A stretch of DNA of 64,000 nucleotides from the NCBI GenBank assembly GCA_030248225.1, contig JASANE010027748.1:1-64000 (forward strand), read 5' to 3'. The position numbers and the translations under genes were made by a program. Source of the DNA: Trileptium ribeirensis. Its lineage: Eukaryota; Nematoda; Enoplea; Enoplida; Thoracostomopsidae. The notes under the pieces were generated by a model. It made no database searches, had not been told where the DNA came from, and saw nothing but the letters and a program-made list of their open reading frames with translations. Below, in pieces: positions 1 to 13,868 of the stretch. Each line of letters begins with the position of its first letter. The stretch's first letter is position 1.

Positions 1-3000
1 ACGTCAATTATATGCTCTTTTACATGGATGATTACTTTTGTTTATGATTTTTATTTATAAGAGTCGACTTTCCGGTCGACTCAGTTCTAAAAACTCCCAA
101 TGCATAAGTAGCATCCGCCACTTTGTTCAGACCGAAGCCTGCAAAGGGCAGAAATTGATGCTTACCTGAATGCAATTGGGTTAAAACCAAAGAAGCCTGT
201 AAATCCGCAATTTATTTACACGACTGGAATAATATCAGTTTATAAGGTAAAATGGCTAGGTAGTTTTCTCCCGTAGACAATAGCAATTTTAACTATTCGT
301 GACGGATATCGTGTGCTTCACTAGCCCTGGGCGTAGACGTCAATTATATGCTCTTTTACATGGATGATTACTTTTGTTTATGATTTTTATTTATAAGAGT
401 CGACTTTCCGGTCGACTCAGTTCTAAAAACTCCCAATGCATAAGTAGCATCCGCCACTTTGTTCAGACCGAAGCCTGCAAAGGGCAGAAATTGATGCTTA
501 CCTGAATGCAATTGGGTTAAAACCAAAGAAGCCTGTAAATCCGCAATTTATTTACACGACTGGAATAATATCAGTTTATAAGGTAAAATGGCTAGGTAGT
601 TTTCTCCCGTAGACAATAGCAATTTTAACTATTCGTGACGGATATCGTGTGCTTCACTAGCCCTGGGCGTAGACGTCAATTATATGCTCTTTTACATGGA
701 TGATTACTTTTGTTTATGATTTTTATTTATAAGAGTCGACTTTCCGGTCGACTCAGTTCTAAAAACTCCCAATGCATAAGTAGCATCCGCCACTTTGTTC
801 AGACCGAAGCCTGCAAAGGGCAGAAATTGATGCTTACCTGAATGCAATTGGGTTAAAACCAAAGAAGCCTGTAAATCCGCAATTTATTTACACGACTGGA
901 ATAATATCAGTTTATAAGGTAAAATGGCTAGGTAGTTTTCTCCCGTAGACAATAGCAATTTTAACTATTCGTGACGGATATCGTGTGCTTCACTAGCCCT
1001 GGGCGTAGACGTCAATTATATGCTCTTTTACATGGATGATTACTTTTGTTTATGATTTTTATTTATAAGAGTCGACTTTCCGGTCGACTCAGTTCTAAAA
1101 ACTCCCAATGCATAAGTAGCATCCGCCACTTTGTTCAGACCGAAGCCTGCAAAGGGCAGAAATTGATGCTTACCTGAATGCAATTGGGTTAAAACCAAAG
1201 AAGCCTGTAAATCCGCAATTTATTTACACGACTGGAATAATATCAGTTTATAAGGTAAAATGGCTAGGTAGTTTTCTCCCGTAGACAATAGCAATTTTAA
1301 CTATTCGTGACGGATATCGTGTGCTTCACTAGCCCTGGGCGTAGACGTCAATTATATGCTCTTTTACATGGATGATTACTTTTGTTTATGATTTTTATTT
1401 ATAAGAGTCGACTTTCCGGTCGACTCAGTTCTAAAAACTCCCAATGCATAAGTAGCATCCGCCACTTTGTTCAGACCGAAGCCTGCAAAGGGCAGAAATT
1501 GATGCTTACCTGAATGCAATTGGGTTAAAACCAAAGAAGCCTGTAAATCCGCAATTTATTTACACGACTGGAATAATATCAGTTTATAAGGTAAAATGGC
1601 TAGGTAGTTTTCTCCCGTAGACAATAGCAATTTTAACTATTCGTGACGGATATCGTGTGCTTCACTAGCCCTGGGCGTAGACGTCAATTATATGCTCTTT
1701 TACATGGATGATTACTTTTGTTTATGATTTTTATTTATAAGAGTCGACTTTCCGGTCGACTCAGTTCTAAAAACTCCCAATGCATAAGTAGCATCCGCCA
1801 CTTTGTTCAGACCGAAGCCTGCAAAGGGCAGAAATTGATGCTTACCTGAATGCAATTGGGTTAAAACCAAAGAAGCCTGTAAATCCGCAATTTATTTACA
1901 CGACTGGAATAATATCAGTTTATAAGGTAAAATGGCTAGGTAGTTTTCTCCCGTAGACAATAGCAATTTTAACTATTCGTGACGGATATCGTGTGCTTCA
2001 CTAGCCCTGGGCGTAGACGTCAATTATATGCTCTTTTACATGGATGATTACTTTTGTTTATGATTTTTATTTATAAGAGTCGACTTTCCGGTCGACTCAG
2101 TTCTAAAAACTCCCAATGCATAAGTAGCATCCGCCACTTTGTTCAGACCGAAGCCTGCAAAGGGCAGAAATTGATGCTTACCTGAATGCAATTGGGTTAA
2201 AACCAAAGAAGCCTGTAAATCCGCAATTTATTTACACGACTGGAATAATATCAGTTTATAAGGTAAAATGGCTAGGTAGTTTTCTCCCGTAGACAATAGC
2301 AATTTTAACTATTCGTGACGGATATCGTGTGCTTCACTAGCCCTGGGCGTAGACGTCAATTATATGCTCTTTTACATGGATGATTACTTTTGTTTATGAT
2401 TTTTATTTATAAGAGTCGACTTTCCGGTCGACTCAGTTCTAAAAACTCCCAATGCATAAGTAGCATCCGCCACTTTGTTCAGACCGAAGCCTGCAAAGGG
2501 CAGAAATTGATGCTTACCTGAATGCAATTGGGTTAAAACCAAAGAAGCCTGTAAATCCGCAATTTATTTACACGACTGGAATAATATCAGTTTATAAGGT
2601 AAAATGGCTAGGTAGTTTTCTCCCGTAGACAATAGCAATTTTAACTATTCGTGACGGATATCGTGTGCTTCACTAGCCCTGGGCGTAGACGTCAATTATA
2701 TGCTCTTTTACATGGATGATTACTTTTGTTTATGATTTTTATTTATAAGAGTCGACTTTCCGGTCGACTCAGTTCTAAAAACTCCCAATGCATAAGTAGC
2801 ATCCGCCACTTTGTTCAGACCGAAGCCTGCAAAGGGCAGAAATTGATGCTTACCTGAATGCAATTGGGTTAAAACCAAAGAAGCCTGTAAATCCGCAATT
2901 TATTTACACGACTGGAATAATATCAGTTTATAAGGTAAAATGGCTAGGTAGTTTTCTCCCGTAGACAATAGCAATTTTAACTATTCGTGACGGATATCGT

Positions 3001-3707
3001 GTGCTTCACTAGCCCTGGGCGTAGACGTCAATTATATGCTCTTTTACATGGATGATTACTTTTGTTTATGATTTTTATTTATAAGAGTCGACTTTCCGGT
3101 CGACTCAGTTCTAAAAACTCCCAATGCATAAGTAGCATCCGCCACTTTGTTCAGACCGAAGCCTGCAAAGGGCAGAAATTGATGCTTACCTGAATGCAAT
3201 TGGGTTAAAACCAAAGAAGCCTGTAAATCCGCAATTTATTTACACGACTGGAATAATATCAGTTTATAAGGTAAAATGGCTAGGTAGTTTTCTCCCGTAG
3301 ACAATAGCAATTTTAACTATTCGTGACGGATATCGTGTGCTTCACTAGCCCTGGGCGTAGACGTCAATTATATGCTCTTTTACATGGATGATTACTTTTG
3401 TTTATGATTTTTATTTATAAGAGTCGACTTTCCGGTCGACTCAGTTCTAAAAACTCCCAATGCATAAGTAGCATCCGCCACTTTGTTCAGACCGAAGCCT
3501 GCAAAGGGCAGAAATTGATGCTTACCTGAATGCAATTGGGTTAAAACCAAAGAAGCCTGTAAATCCGCAATTTATTTACACGACTGGAATAATATCAGTT
3601 TATAAGGTAAAATGGCTAGGTAGTTTTCTCCCGTAGACAATAGCAATTTTAACTATTCGTGACGGATATCGTGTGCTTCACTAGCCCTGGGCGTAGACGT
3701 CAATTAT
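1..3707. repeat. 336-bp satellite array, 11 units
   Basis: Eleven head-to-tail units begin at 1, 337, 673, 1009, 1345, 1681, 2017, 2353, 2689, 3025 and 3361, plus 11 bp of a twelfth, ending abruptly at 3707. I compared the printed units line by line and saw no difference between them. Each unit contains an 8-bp perfect stem (GAGTCGAC / GTCGACTC) with a 6-nt loop. No ORF crosses a unit. The array probably continues to the left of the window. Identity this high means very recent amplification or active homogenisation, or an assembly effect. No similarity to 5S rRNA, U6 or histone genes is visible. Confidence 0.97.
61..82. other. perfect hairpin inside each satellite unit
   Basis: GAGTCGAC, loop TTTCCG, GTCGACTC. 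It recurs every 336 bp through the array. An AT-rich tract (TTTATTTATAA) precedes it directly. Function unknown. Confidence 0.8.
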
Positions 3708-6700
3708 TAGCAATAAATGACACACATCATATATCTGTAGTGATTTGGACATCTTCCCTGGTATTCCTCCAACTACGGCCAATCCAAGGCAGCCGAAAAT
3801 TGATGGAACGTTCCAGTACATCACGTGATCGCGGATGAAGCCTTCGCTGATTCAGTCCGACTGCCACATCAGCTTTGAATCTGTTCAAACAATCCAGAAA
3901 ATAAATGAACATGTATACGCAGATTTTAGCCTTTATAAGTCGATGTTCACTGTGTGCTGGTGGAATTGTTTTCTGTTCGCTTATACTACTTAGTTTACCA
4001 ATAAACTAGTTTGTTTATTTGTCGTCATTACTTTAGTGGTACAGTGAGTTTTCTGTTGGTTTTACAAGCTTTACGCATCGACCGGCAGCGAATACTTATT
4101 AATTTTTATGGTGCTCTGTTTGTCAGATGTGTCAAATGAACAAGGAGTACTTGCAACGCTGATGGATCAAACATCATTTTTTCATTTTATTAATAAACTT
4201 GCCAACAGGGGCACATCACGCGAGTTGGGGGGGAGGTCGCTTACACAACAGAAATACTATAGCCTAGATAAGTTTGCATGGTTACTTGTGCGTTGAGAAC
4301 CCCAGCCCTGGGTGGACAGGAGGTGGGCAGATATTTTCTTATTTCTTGTATACTTGTAATTGTACAGATGCGTACACACCCTTTTTGTTTATATGTATCA
4401 CAGATCCTTTATATGCACAGTACACGAGGGACAGAAATACCAGGATTAGTTCTATTTTTGGCTTAAAGCGGGCACTATTTAGTCATCACTCGTGAAAGGA
4501 GATACATTATAGACGAACGTATTTATCAGTATATAACAATCCTTAAATGTGTGAAATACAAAAAAATAAATTGGAGAGATTGATGTAATGAAATTGTGCG
4601 TCAGTTACATAACCAGGTGACATGATAATCTTACTGCAGGATAATATTATTTATCATTTCATTATACATAAGAAAACAGATTTTTAGCGCTTTTGTTCAG
4701 AGTGGGAAGATATTGTTGCGAATGAGAATATGCTCATGTAGCCTTGTGTGCCCGGTATATATCAAATTCGTAGTTATTCAACGGGATATAGCAACTATGA
4801 ATTTAAAACTAATTAAAAGATTAGCCAAGATAATTAATGGTTGTAATTACCTAATGAATAATCCATCAGCTGATAACTTAACTTCTGCATATAAAACTGA
4901 TAGGAAACCAACAGCAAAATAAACACAAAACAGAACAGCGCACAGAACTTCTTTATAATAGTAAACATGCAACCCGGAATAATTAGCTAAGATACGCATA
5001 TAGGAAACCAATATTGGTAAATTTCTGGTAAAGTGAAAATAATCGATCCATTTCGATATTTGAGAGCAAAACATGCAGTGTGAACATGTACATTTCGCCA
5101 TTACAACTCGTAACAGGTATATATGAATGGTGTGAGTATGATATTGACAAGCGACATTGCACAATGGCTATGAAAATATGAGCGACGTTGGATTTAGACC
5201 AATAATGCAAAATTAATAGATTTCAGCTGTAAAACGGTCTAATATAGTTTGTAGTTTCAACACACATTTCCTAGCTTCCGATTCCGTAAATACCATTGAA
5301 GGCGACCCATAATTTGATGACATAAACATTATAAATAGTACTCAAATCAGTCCACAGCAACATATCACAACTGCTGAATATTTGAGATTTTGGTACAACT
5401 TCATACCCGCCACGTCTCCACCATGCGCAATGTGAAAATGTTACTGGCAAAAATTTATTCCACGTGGTATTCTGTGTACATGATGTAATTTTGAGTCAAA
5501 TAGGTAAATTCGCGACTGTATTACAAACGAAACGAAACATGTTAGGATATATTTTTTGTATAAAATGTCGGTATTAAATTTGCAACTCCTACCAAAAATA
5601 CACTGCAGAATCGTTGCTTGTAGTATATCAAAGTACGCCAATTAAGGCCAGTCACCCTGCCAAAGTTAATCAAATACCGTTCAATGCTCATGTAGCACGG
5701 CCAATTGCAAAGTATAGTTTTCTAAAAATCAATCCACTTTTCATAACAATAGTGCAAACGAATGATAAAATTAAGGCTCGATGGATATCTAATGCCAACC
5801 TCTTCTATACAGAACCAAGACTCGTTACCTGCTTCCGTACTGAAGCATACTTTCTGTCATGATTTATTTTTGTTGATTCAATGTTTGTGAGGATAATGCT
5901 CTATAAATACCCACTAACTCTTCCACAAGTTTGTTGTATCATGCCTTGCCTTTCACATATCTGTAAGCGCGGTTGTGCAGTTGAATCGTGCAAACTCATA
6001 TTTTGCACTAGTTTGAATTCGTCACAACAATGTGTGTACAAATTTTTGAAAAAATAGCAAAGCCAGACTGTTACTGTTATTAGTATAAATGACAGTGTAA
6101 TCGAGTCCCATTTGCTGCTTTTTATTGCAGCTATGGAACGATTGTGTTTAGCTTATATGCAATAATAAACCTCAAGTTTGTTATTGAAAGTTGAATTTAT
6201 ACCGGCATACGGTGTAGCGCAATCCCTTGTACAACACGTGAGACAACTTCCTCGCTCAGTAGAAATATGTGTAAATCTCAAAGGCATATAGTTCTAAGCA
6301 ACTGTTTTCAGGATATCACAGTGGAATAAGCTAGTTTTTAACCAAGTTAAGTCCAATCCGTGTCTAAGGTGTTCGCTAGTTTTTATTGACTTCTGATTTT
6401 CATTAATATACGTTGAATTTTGGTTTACTTTTTAGCCTACAATTATATATTATATATAAATGTAGGTTAAAAACGTTGCAAAGTAAGTTATTTGGCAAAT
6501 CGAAGTGTTTGCTCATTCATAATTGAATTAGCTCCTGTACATGTCGACGTCTGTACGTATGCAGTACCGTGGAAGCTTCTTCAAACCCTGAGCTGTATCT
6601 ATATATCCATTACACGTTCAGGCTAGGCATCCTTTTGGTGGTCGAGAAAGAGTTGGGGTTACCTGATCGCCGGAGCTCTCCAATAATTAATACAAAATTC

Positions 6701-8409
6701 CTATAAAAAGTAGATTTGGTACTGAAGTCATGCAACTCAGTCACATGTCATGGAATGTTTGGAGGTTTCATACACATGAGCTGTGTTACTATAATTGATA
6801 AGTATGTATTATTTTACCAGGGTTCGTTGCCAATTCTCGCACGAATTATAACCGTAGCCGCTGCTTCGAGACAGTGTATGTATGCATATAAATAAATATA
6901 CATACCCGCCCTACTGGACGACGCACTATTTTAAATAGGCGCCTATATATATCCGAACTCAACTGGAGATTACCAAAGGTGCAGTTACAAACAAGTGCTT
7001 TTTCACAAAACGAAATGACGTTGGGTAAACGTTTTATGTAGCTGAACGTTGCAAGAAATACTTGATTCAGCGCACATATTTATACTTTCACGCCATACCG
7101 CTGTACCCCATACATCAATCTCTATCGTGCTTGTAAACAAGATGAACAATCCACTACACTGGCAACGATTATTTGAGTCAGGAATTTGGAAACGAACATG
7201 AATCAACGTGAAAAGTTAGTACACTGCTACAATTATATGCAAGCTGATGTAGAAAACCAATTAGGCTTAAAAATTCGTGACGAGTAATAGTTTGCCAAGG
7301 ATTTTAATTTCAAATTGTCCGACCAAATTCCAACTGATGAGAGCTTTATATCGTTATAAATTATTGGAATGATTATATTCGAAAGAAGTTACACTAGGTA
7401 TTAGAGTGTTTGTAAGTATACATATTATGTAGTCGTTCGATCTCATCATATATATCCTAAATAAATTTGCCATACTAGCTACATTAGTTTTCTTCAGATA
7501 TTTCATTGCTGGTTCGTGATTATTTTGCTTTGAACCAACTTATTTTATGGTTACAGATTTTGGGCCAGGAAGCTGCTAATTAATTGCCTTTTAGTAATGT
7601 TGTAACAATTTATTACTAAACTCCACTAGTAAGAAAACAAGCTACGGTGCTATGATCAGAGTTAAACTGTTGGCAGAAATTATGCAGCTTCGGGGATATA
7701 ATGCCCCTTCCGGGTAAAATTTACAGATGACAGGTTACGATATAGCTATTATACAATAATTTTCGAAATTTTCGCAACTGTTTTTAGCTAAATGTTTAGC
7801 AAAAGAAAGATTTAAATGGTATAATTGGCACCGTCTAAAGTTTTAACTTTTATGAAAAATATGACGTGCCCACCTGTATATAACTTCTTGACGTTATGGG
7901 GCAGAATATACGTATCACTGGAAACAGCTGAACCAACCACTGCAAATAATCACCGCTTCGTAGCTCAGTTTCCATTTGCTTGTTCATAGTATTTAAATCT
8001 GCAATGCATAGGTATGATTTTACCGTGTATCCAAGCAATGAGTTGATGGTGTCCGTGACACGTTTAGCTCACTTATGTAGCGATTACGACCTAATGTAAA
8101 CGAGATTTGGAAAACCGTGTCTGTAATAATCCCTGCTTCCGTAATATGAACTTATAGGTTATATTTGACACGGTTTATACTGTGTGGTCTTCCGTACAGG
8201 ATACGGCGGGGTCAGTGTACTTGAACTTCGCATTCTGTTAACTCAGACGGCAGTGCCTGCGTTGGTTCCGTCGACAAATATAAACCAAATCAAGTTAAGA
8301 GTTACGTGATAAAAAGTGGCCCGTTCGTTTTCAAAATTTTTGTCAGCAGAATTAATGCTGCACTTCGACAATTATAGATATGAATTTGTTTTCTGAAAGC
8401 CAAGTGAAG
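3708..8409. other. AT-rich stretch without a recognised gene
   Basis: Only short unsupported ORFs are present. The segment 3727-3912 is less AT-rich than its surroundings and has a 61-codon minus-strand ORF, directly abutting the satellite; it could be a fragment of a mobile element but I do not recognise it. Scattered TA-rich runs (for example 6440-6470) fit intergenic DNA. Confidence 0.6.
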
Positions 8410-8657
8410 TTTTGAGTATTGAGTCGGTCTTTCCTTAACGCTAAGCTTGAGTGAAAGTTTGAATCAAATTCATTCAAAGTTTAACTCATTCTTAGGGTTA
8501 AAAAATTGCCCAATATTGTGTCAAAAATTGACTTAATTAGAGTCAAAGTTGACTTAAACTGAGCCAAAACTTCTCTTACTCAAATTGAGATAACGTTAAG
8601 TCAAGCTTAGGATTTCAAAAGACCGACTTATTTGTCAAACTTTGACTCAAAATTTTT
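8410..8657. mobile_element. foldback / MITE-like imperfect palindrome
   Basis: The left side (GAGTCGGTCTTT at 8421, then CTAAGCTTGA) is matched in inverted orientation by AAGACCGACTT ending at 8629, preceded by TCAAGCTTAG. Outer TTTTGAGT / ACTCAAAA ends extend the symmetry to about 8411 and 8653. The interior repeats AAGTTTGA/GACTTA-type words in both orientations, so almost the whole 245 bp could fold on itself. There is no ORF. It looks like an old non-autonomous foldback element; a simple inverted duplication is the alternative. Confidence 0.6.
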
Positions 8658-10453
8658 GTATTGTAGGTGCGTATACGTACCAGCTGAAGAACAGATTTGA
8701 ATAATCCGCTCTTAGCGCGAAATATACTAATTTTTACGCTGTTTTATGTTTGGATTTTCATAATGTGTCAAACAACTAGATTCACATTTTAATACCTTAT
8801 AACACGGGACGTAGGATGCCAATGTCTACTATGATACCTCTTTCAAATGCTCAAATGTTAATAGCTAAACAAGAAAGTCAAAATTTTCAACTCAAAATAT
8901 AATCAAATGTTGATAATATTATGTATATCAGTTTTCAAAATATATACTGAACCGTGGCTAAAACTTTGGGGCCGTGCATTTATTTATACTTGAATTATGT
9001 AATAATTGTATTTCTATCAACAAAATTATTTTTTCTTTTGATCAATAAAGATCGAAAAGCTTTATTTTAGAGCCTAACCTGTTTCAATTTTGTGGTTATC
9101 AACAGGAACTTCATAAAGGCTGGACAGATTTGGCTTAAATTTTACCATGCACTATTATGGAGTAAAATCTATATAGAACAAATCCGTGATAGTGTTCGGT
9201 CTAAATATATAATATAATAAATAAACACAAACACTGAAGTAAAAAGTCAACATAAATATCATTAGTTAAGGTGTTAGCGTATGGCCTATCATTTCATGAT
9301 ATCACATTTTACAGTATATACTTGACACTTAGAAAACATTGGAAACCCAATGGTACTGGTGGACGATTTAGTTTCATGTAAGCACATGAATCTGAATGGC
9401 TCCCGCGAACATCAACAGTCAATCACTTATAGCCAGGTATCCACTGTAATCCATCATTTACTTAAGATGGGCAGCAGCATATTTTCGATTTGAGAGTGCC
9501 CTTTACATCCAAATTTTCATTCTCAATTTTCTTTTAAATTTTTAGCGCGATTGCGTCACATTTGTCTTTTTAATTCAACCTTACTCCGCAAATGGAATGA
9601 GTTCTGATGACACCCCTTAAATTGTAGTATAAATCGGGCCATCCCTCCCTCAACGTTTGACTGCACTATGCACTAAAGAAACACTTCTAAACGCCTACCA
9701 ATGTATAAACGATGGTGTTGCAATCAGACCAGTACCACCATTTTATTTTACTAATGTATATACTACAAAATGATATCATGCATAAAACAACTTCCGTGCA
9801 ATTTGCTATTTAACGCGTGTGAAATTATAATCATTTATACCTCACTCAATGAGTAGTAAACTAGTACTAGTTATACCAACCTATTTTTGATGTGTTTCGA
9901 GGAGAGCCGTGTGCCTGGCACAGTGATTTGTGACAGCATGATTGAAACTTCATTAAGCCATTATTACACGGATATAATATATATATATATGTTTGCTACT
10001 ATTTAGGTTTGGTCATCTCAATATTTTATGTATAAAACCAAACACTTATAGGGTTGTTTCGAATATATGACACTGGAGTCCATACTAATATACATATATA
10101 TCTATCATATAGCGGGTAGGGAGCAATATCTCTTTAAGAATGGAACCTTCTACACCATATTTAACCACCTCCCGCCCCCTCCGCCACTGATGTCCCGTGC
10201 CACAGAAAATTTTAATAAATTGGCTAGTACTGACAAAAATTTAGAAAAAATTGGCACTAATCGGCAAAAAAATTTGCATAAGTTAAGTAAAATTAGTAAT
10301 AATTAGGGCAAATCTTAGCAAACCGTAAAGAACTTTAACAATTTCTAATTATTAAAAATAGTACCCCTCCGTGCTATCACCCACCCCCCCCGCATTGCCA
10401 TCTAATCCTGAGTTGATGGATATGATCTGTATGCTCAGCGTTAAATGTTTGCG
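8658..10453. other. AT-rich stretch without a recognised gene
   Basis: No coding or RNA gene is recognisable. There is a short (AT)n run near 9973-9990. C- and G-run segments at 10170-10190 and 10380-10392 flank AT-rich DNA made of diverged AAATTT/TTGGCA words. Confidence 0.5.
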
Positions 10454-10585
10454 TAGGCTCGGCGGGTGAGTGAGGTAGGCTCGGCGGGTGAGTGAGGTAA
10501 GCTCGGCGGCTTGGTGAAGCAGGCTCAGCGGGTGAGTGATGTAGGCTCGGCGAGTGAGTGCTTTAGGCTTGGCGGGTGAGTGAGG
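10454..10585. repeat. 22-bp minisatellite, 6 copies
   Basis: Six diverged copies of a 22-bp unit typified by TAGGCTCGGCGGGTGAGTGAGG, starting at 10454, 10476, 10498, 10520, 10542 and 10564. It is strongly G-rich on the plus strand within AT-rich surroundings. The minus-strand 90-codon ORF over it only reflects the repeat. Confidence 0.9.
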
Positions 10586-13500
10586 TAGGGCAGGCGTAAC
10601 CAAATTTTTTTCCGTTGTCCTCAATTTTTCTTATAATTTTCCCATTTCCTCTAAAAATTTTTATTATTTTGCTCGTACCTGTTAAAAATTTCTCCGCACC
10701 TTCAGTGCGGAAAACAGCAGTGCTTGCCCACAGAAGGGTCAGATCGTTAGAGGTTGCTTGCCCTGTTTACATGTATGTGTTGTCAGTAATATCGTTATCT
10801 GTAGCATGGGCAACTGCTTCGTTAGACCTACAGAGCAACCCATACTCCATCTATAACAATTTTCAAAAGCAAAATAGAAACACGTTGAACTAGCATGTAT
10901 TGCTAGCAAATTGCCACACCTATTCTGAAGCAACAAACAAACATTTACATGTATGATTATGCCAAAGTAGCTATTTCTCTATACAAGTTTAACACGGTTT
11001 GAAGTTTTTCTTATTCATTTTCGTGGGTCGAAGACTAGCATATAGCTAAAATATATACATTATAGTTGTTGTGTCGCGTTGTCAAAACTTTAAAAACCCA
11101 TCTTTTTTAACTTAATAATAATAGTTTCAATTTAATCAATTTCCGCTAACTCAAGTGACAAAGAACTTAACACGGTTAGCATGAACCAAGGCATATATTT
11201 AAAGAAACCCAAAAACTGCTTGAGCCAACGCGCACGGACTTTACCGTAGTTAAGTGACCTTTTATAGAGTGTTTTCCACTAACCGTGAGTTTTGAAAGAA
11301 GAAACTTCACGGTTATAATTTCATGATAATGATCGTATCAGTTCTTTGTTATTAACTAAAATGACATGACGGTTAAAACGAAAGGTCGTCATTGAATGGA
11401 CGCTAAGTGGCAAAAATACAAAAAAATCTGCTTTTAAAAACGATCGATTAAAGAAACCTTTCGCCGAACTCTCGAAAGCGCCTTGCGGCAGGTTAAATAT
11501 GTACATCAGACAAAACTATACACGACATAGATATTTATGGCACAGTTTTGCGCCATTGTAAATTATAAACCATTCGATTTGTTTGATTTAATAGTAATTG
11601 TATTCTTATCTTTGTGAATATGACGTGAATTTTAATTCATGAGGGTATGAATACAAATAGTGTCCAAGAATTATCTGTCCGTGAATATTAATTCGACGCG
11701 GAACAATAGATGAAGGTCATTTAAGTGTAGAATAATTGTAATGGGTGTTTTCCTATCGACACTCAGCGTGATAGAATTTTGCAAAACTTCGTCATAACAT
11801 AGGCGCAGATCCTACGGGTCTTTGGGATGGGGGATGCATCCCTCAAAAACTAAGAACGTAGCATCAAGACCCGTCGTAACAAAACTGAATCCTAGTTTCG
11901 TATCCTCAAACTTCTCGCATCGGCCGAGTCTTTAGATGGAATCTGTGCCTTTGCGTTAGACCATAGTTAGCATAGCTGGCCATCTGAATTTGTGCCTCAA
12001 TCGTAGTCAAACACAAACAACGCTACCTTGTGTCGAAAAATGTGGAAATTTCAGAGTTTTCTTGGGAATACGAGATTTTATATCCTTAATATATAAGAGA
12101 AGTATACACGTCACAGCATCATATAAAAAAGGGCTTGGCTAAACCGTCACCACAAACTTTTATCACCAATTACTTCAAGAGGGCCGATCATCCAATTGCC
12201 TTACGTTGAAACATTAACCTGCAGTCCACGGTGAAAAAGACAGTGAATGCTACCTATTATATCAATGTACAGTATATACTGTGTATGTATCTATGTATAC
12301 ATAACACTATTTGAATACTGGTAGCTTCAAATCTCATACAGCTAACGTATTAAGCAGACAACCTCCTGAATACAAAAATTTCCAAATCTAAAGGCTAATC
12401 ACTTTTATAATACGTACCTTGCTTATAGCATAATTCGCCAGTTTATATAATTTCAGTGCATTCTATAAAAGTTACGTTAGAATAGTTTTTATAGTTGTTT
12501 CATCATATTTTTGACTGACAAAGTATTAATAGTGGCAGTGCCATAAATCTATCTATTACTTACTCGGCCAACGTAACCTTTAGGTGCGGTAATGAAATGC
12601 ATGCTATGCCGTTCTCGATATACTAAGCCTTAGTCTTAGCCTAAGCTAAGGTCTCTATATGAGCCTTGTACTAAGCGTAAGCTTAAGTCGGGGGCGGCCG
12701 CCCTCCGAACCACCCGCTCTAAGCTGTTCTTTTTTCTAACTATATAACATCCGGCACCCAAAGGTGACATGGACCACTTCCTCTGTAACAAGATTAGTCG
12801 GATTTCTTCAATTTTTATTTTAATATAACAGAAAGTTTATATTTGAAACTCGAAAATTTGTCTACCACCTTTCCTTGGCTGTCGAAAAATCGGCCTCTGA
12901 TATCAGTTTTACACTATCGACCGAAGGCATAGAGCTATGGTTCTCTGAAGAAAAACTTAAATTGTCAGTTTTCAATATGGCCTATCTACAATAGACAGTT
13001 TAAAATAGAGTTGATCGCACCTTGGCTCAACCATGAAATATGCGCAATTAACGATGACCATAAATATTATTCTTTGAAATACAATTTGAGTTAAAATGGC
13101 TGTTCGGTTATGGCAGCTTTACTATTGCAAGGCAGGTACGTAGCCAGACTTTTGTTTAAAATTTTGGTCAACGTCGTTGGTTGTCGGGTCACTTGCACCC
13201 AGATAGGTTATGTCATCGGGTTAAGAGGCAAGTAGCATTTATTACTTTTTTTATAATTTTCAACGAAACAAGCACGGAAGTCTTGCAAAATTTCAACATT
13301 TTAGTAGTATTTGCTTTAAATCAGTGGGTTCATTTTCAAGTTTCGTTGAAAAATGGACGAACTTTGTTGTGTAAACAGTGTTGCAGTTGTTATATTTCAG
13401 CCTTCACACATGTGGAGTATGAGGTATTTACTGCTGCGCACGCATGTCTCTGGAATCACCTACACCATACTAAAAATAATAAAATTCAATATCTATTTAC

Positions 13501-13868
13501 TCAAGAACGTGTCACAATTCAGAATATAAAACAAAATTTTTAACGTGAACATGAAAACATTGTGGTCATAACAGTAGCCTGCACTTTACGCATGAGTAAA
13601 CCTAAGCTGCACCGCCTACTATCCTCTAGGCGTATAATGGTCTGAGCAATTTTGCTAATGCGCCCACCGCAGTCTTGAGTGAACCCAACTCACTTCTGAA
13701 TAAAGTACTATTACTCATCAATACTACATTTACATTATTAACCTCTAACCTCTAGTTATTTCACAGCTTTATATATATAACAATACAAATAAAAATGATC
13801 AGCAAGCGTGGTATTAGGTGTATCACTATAACAGATCAAGCCCAATATAAGGGTCATTTCAAGTCAAA
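10586..13868. other. AT-rich stretch without a recognised gene
   Basis: Nothing is recognisable. A 120-codon plus ORF at 13181-13543 has no family motif, no supporting splice or polyadenylation context, and is not called. At 12624-12680 CTTAG/CTAAG words form an imperfect palindrome. Confidence 0.5.

Noticed and set aside
1..3707. Hammerhead ribozyme or spliced-leader RNA in the 336-bp satellite
   Set aside because: On the minus strand CTGAGTCGACCGGAAAGTCGACTC and CAGGTAAGC look suggestive, but the hammerhead CTGANGA core is not intact and no proper Sm site and stem set follows the GTAAG.
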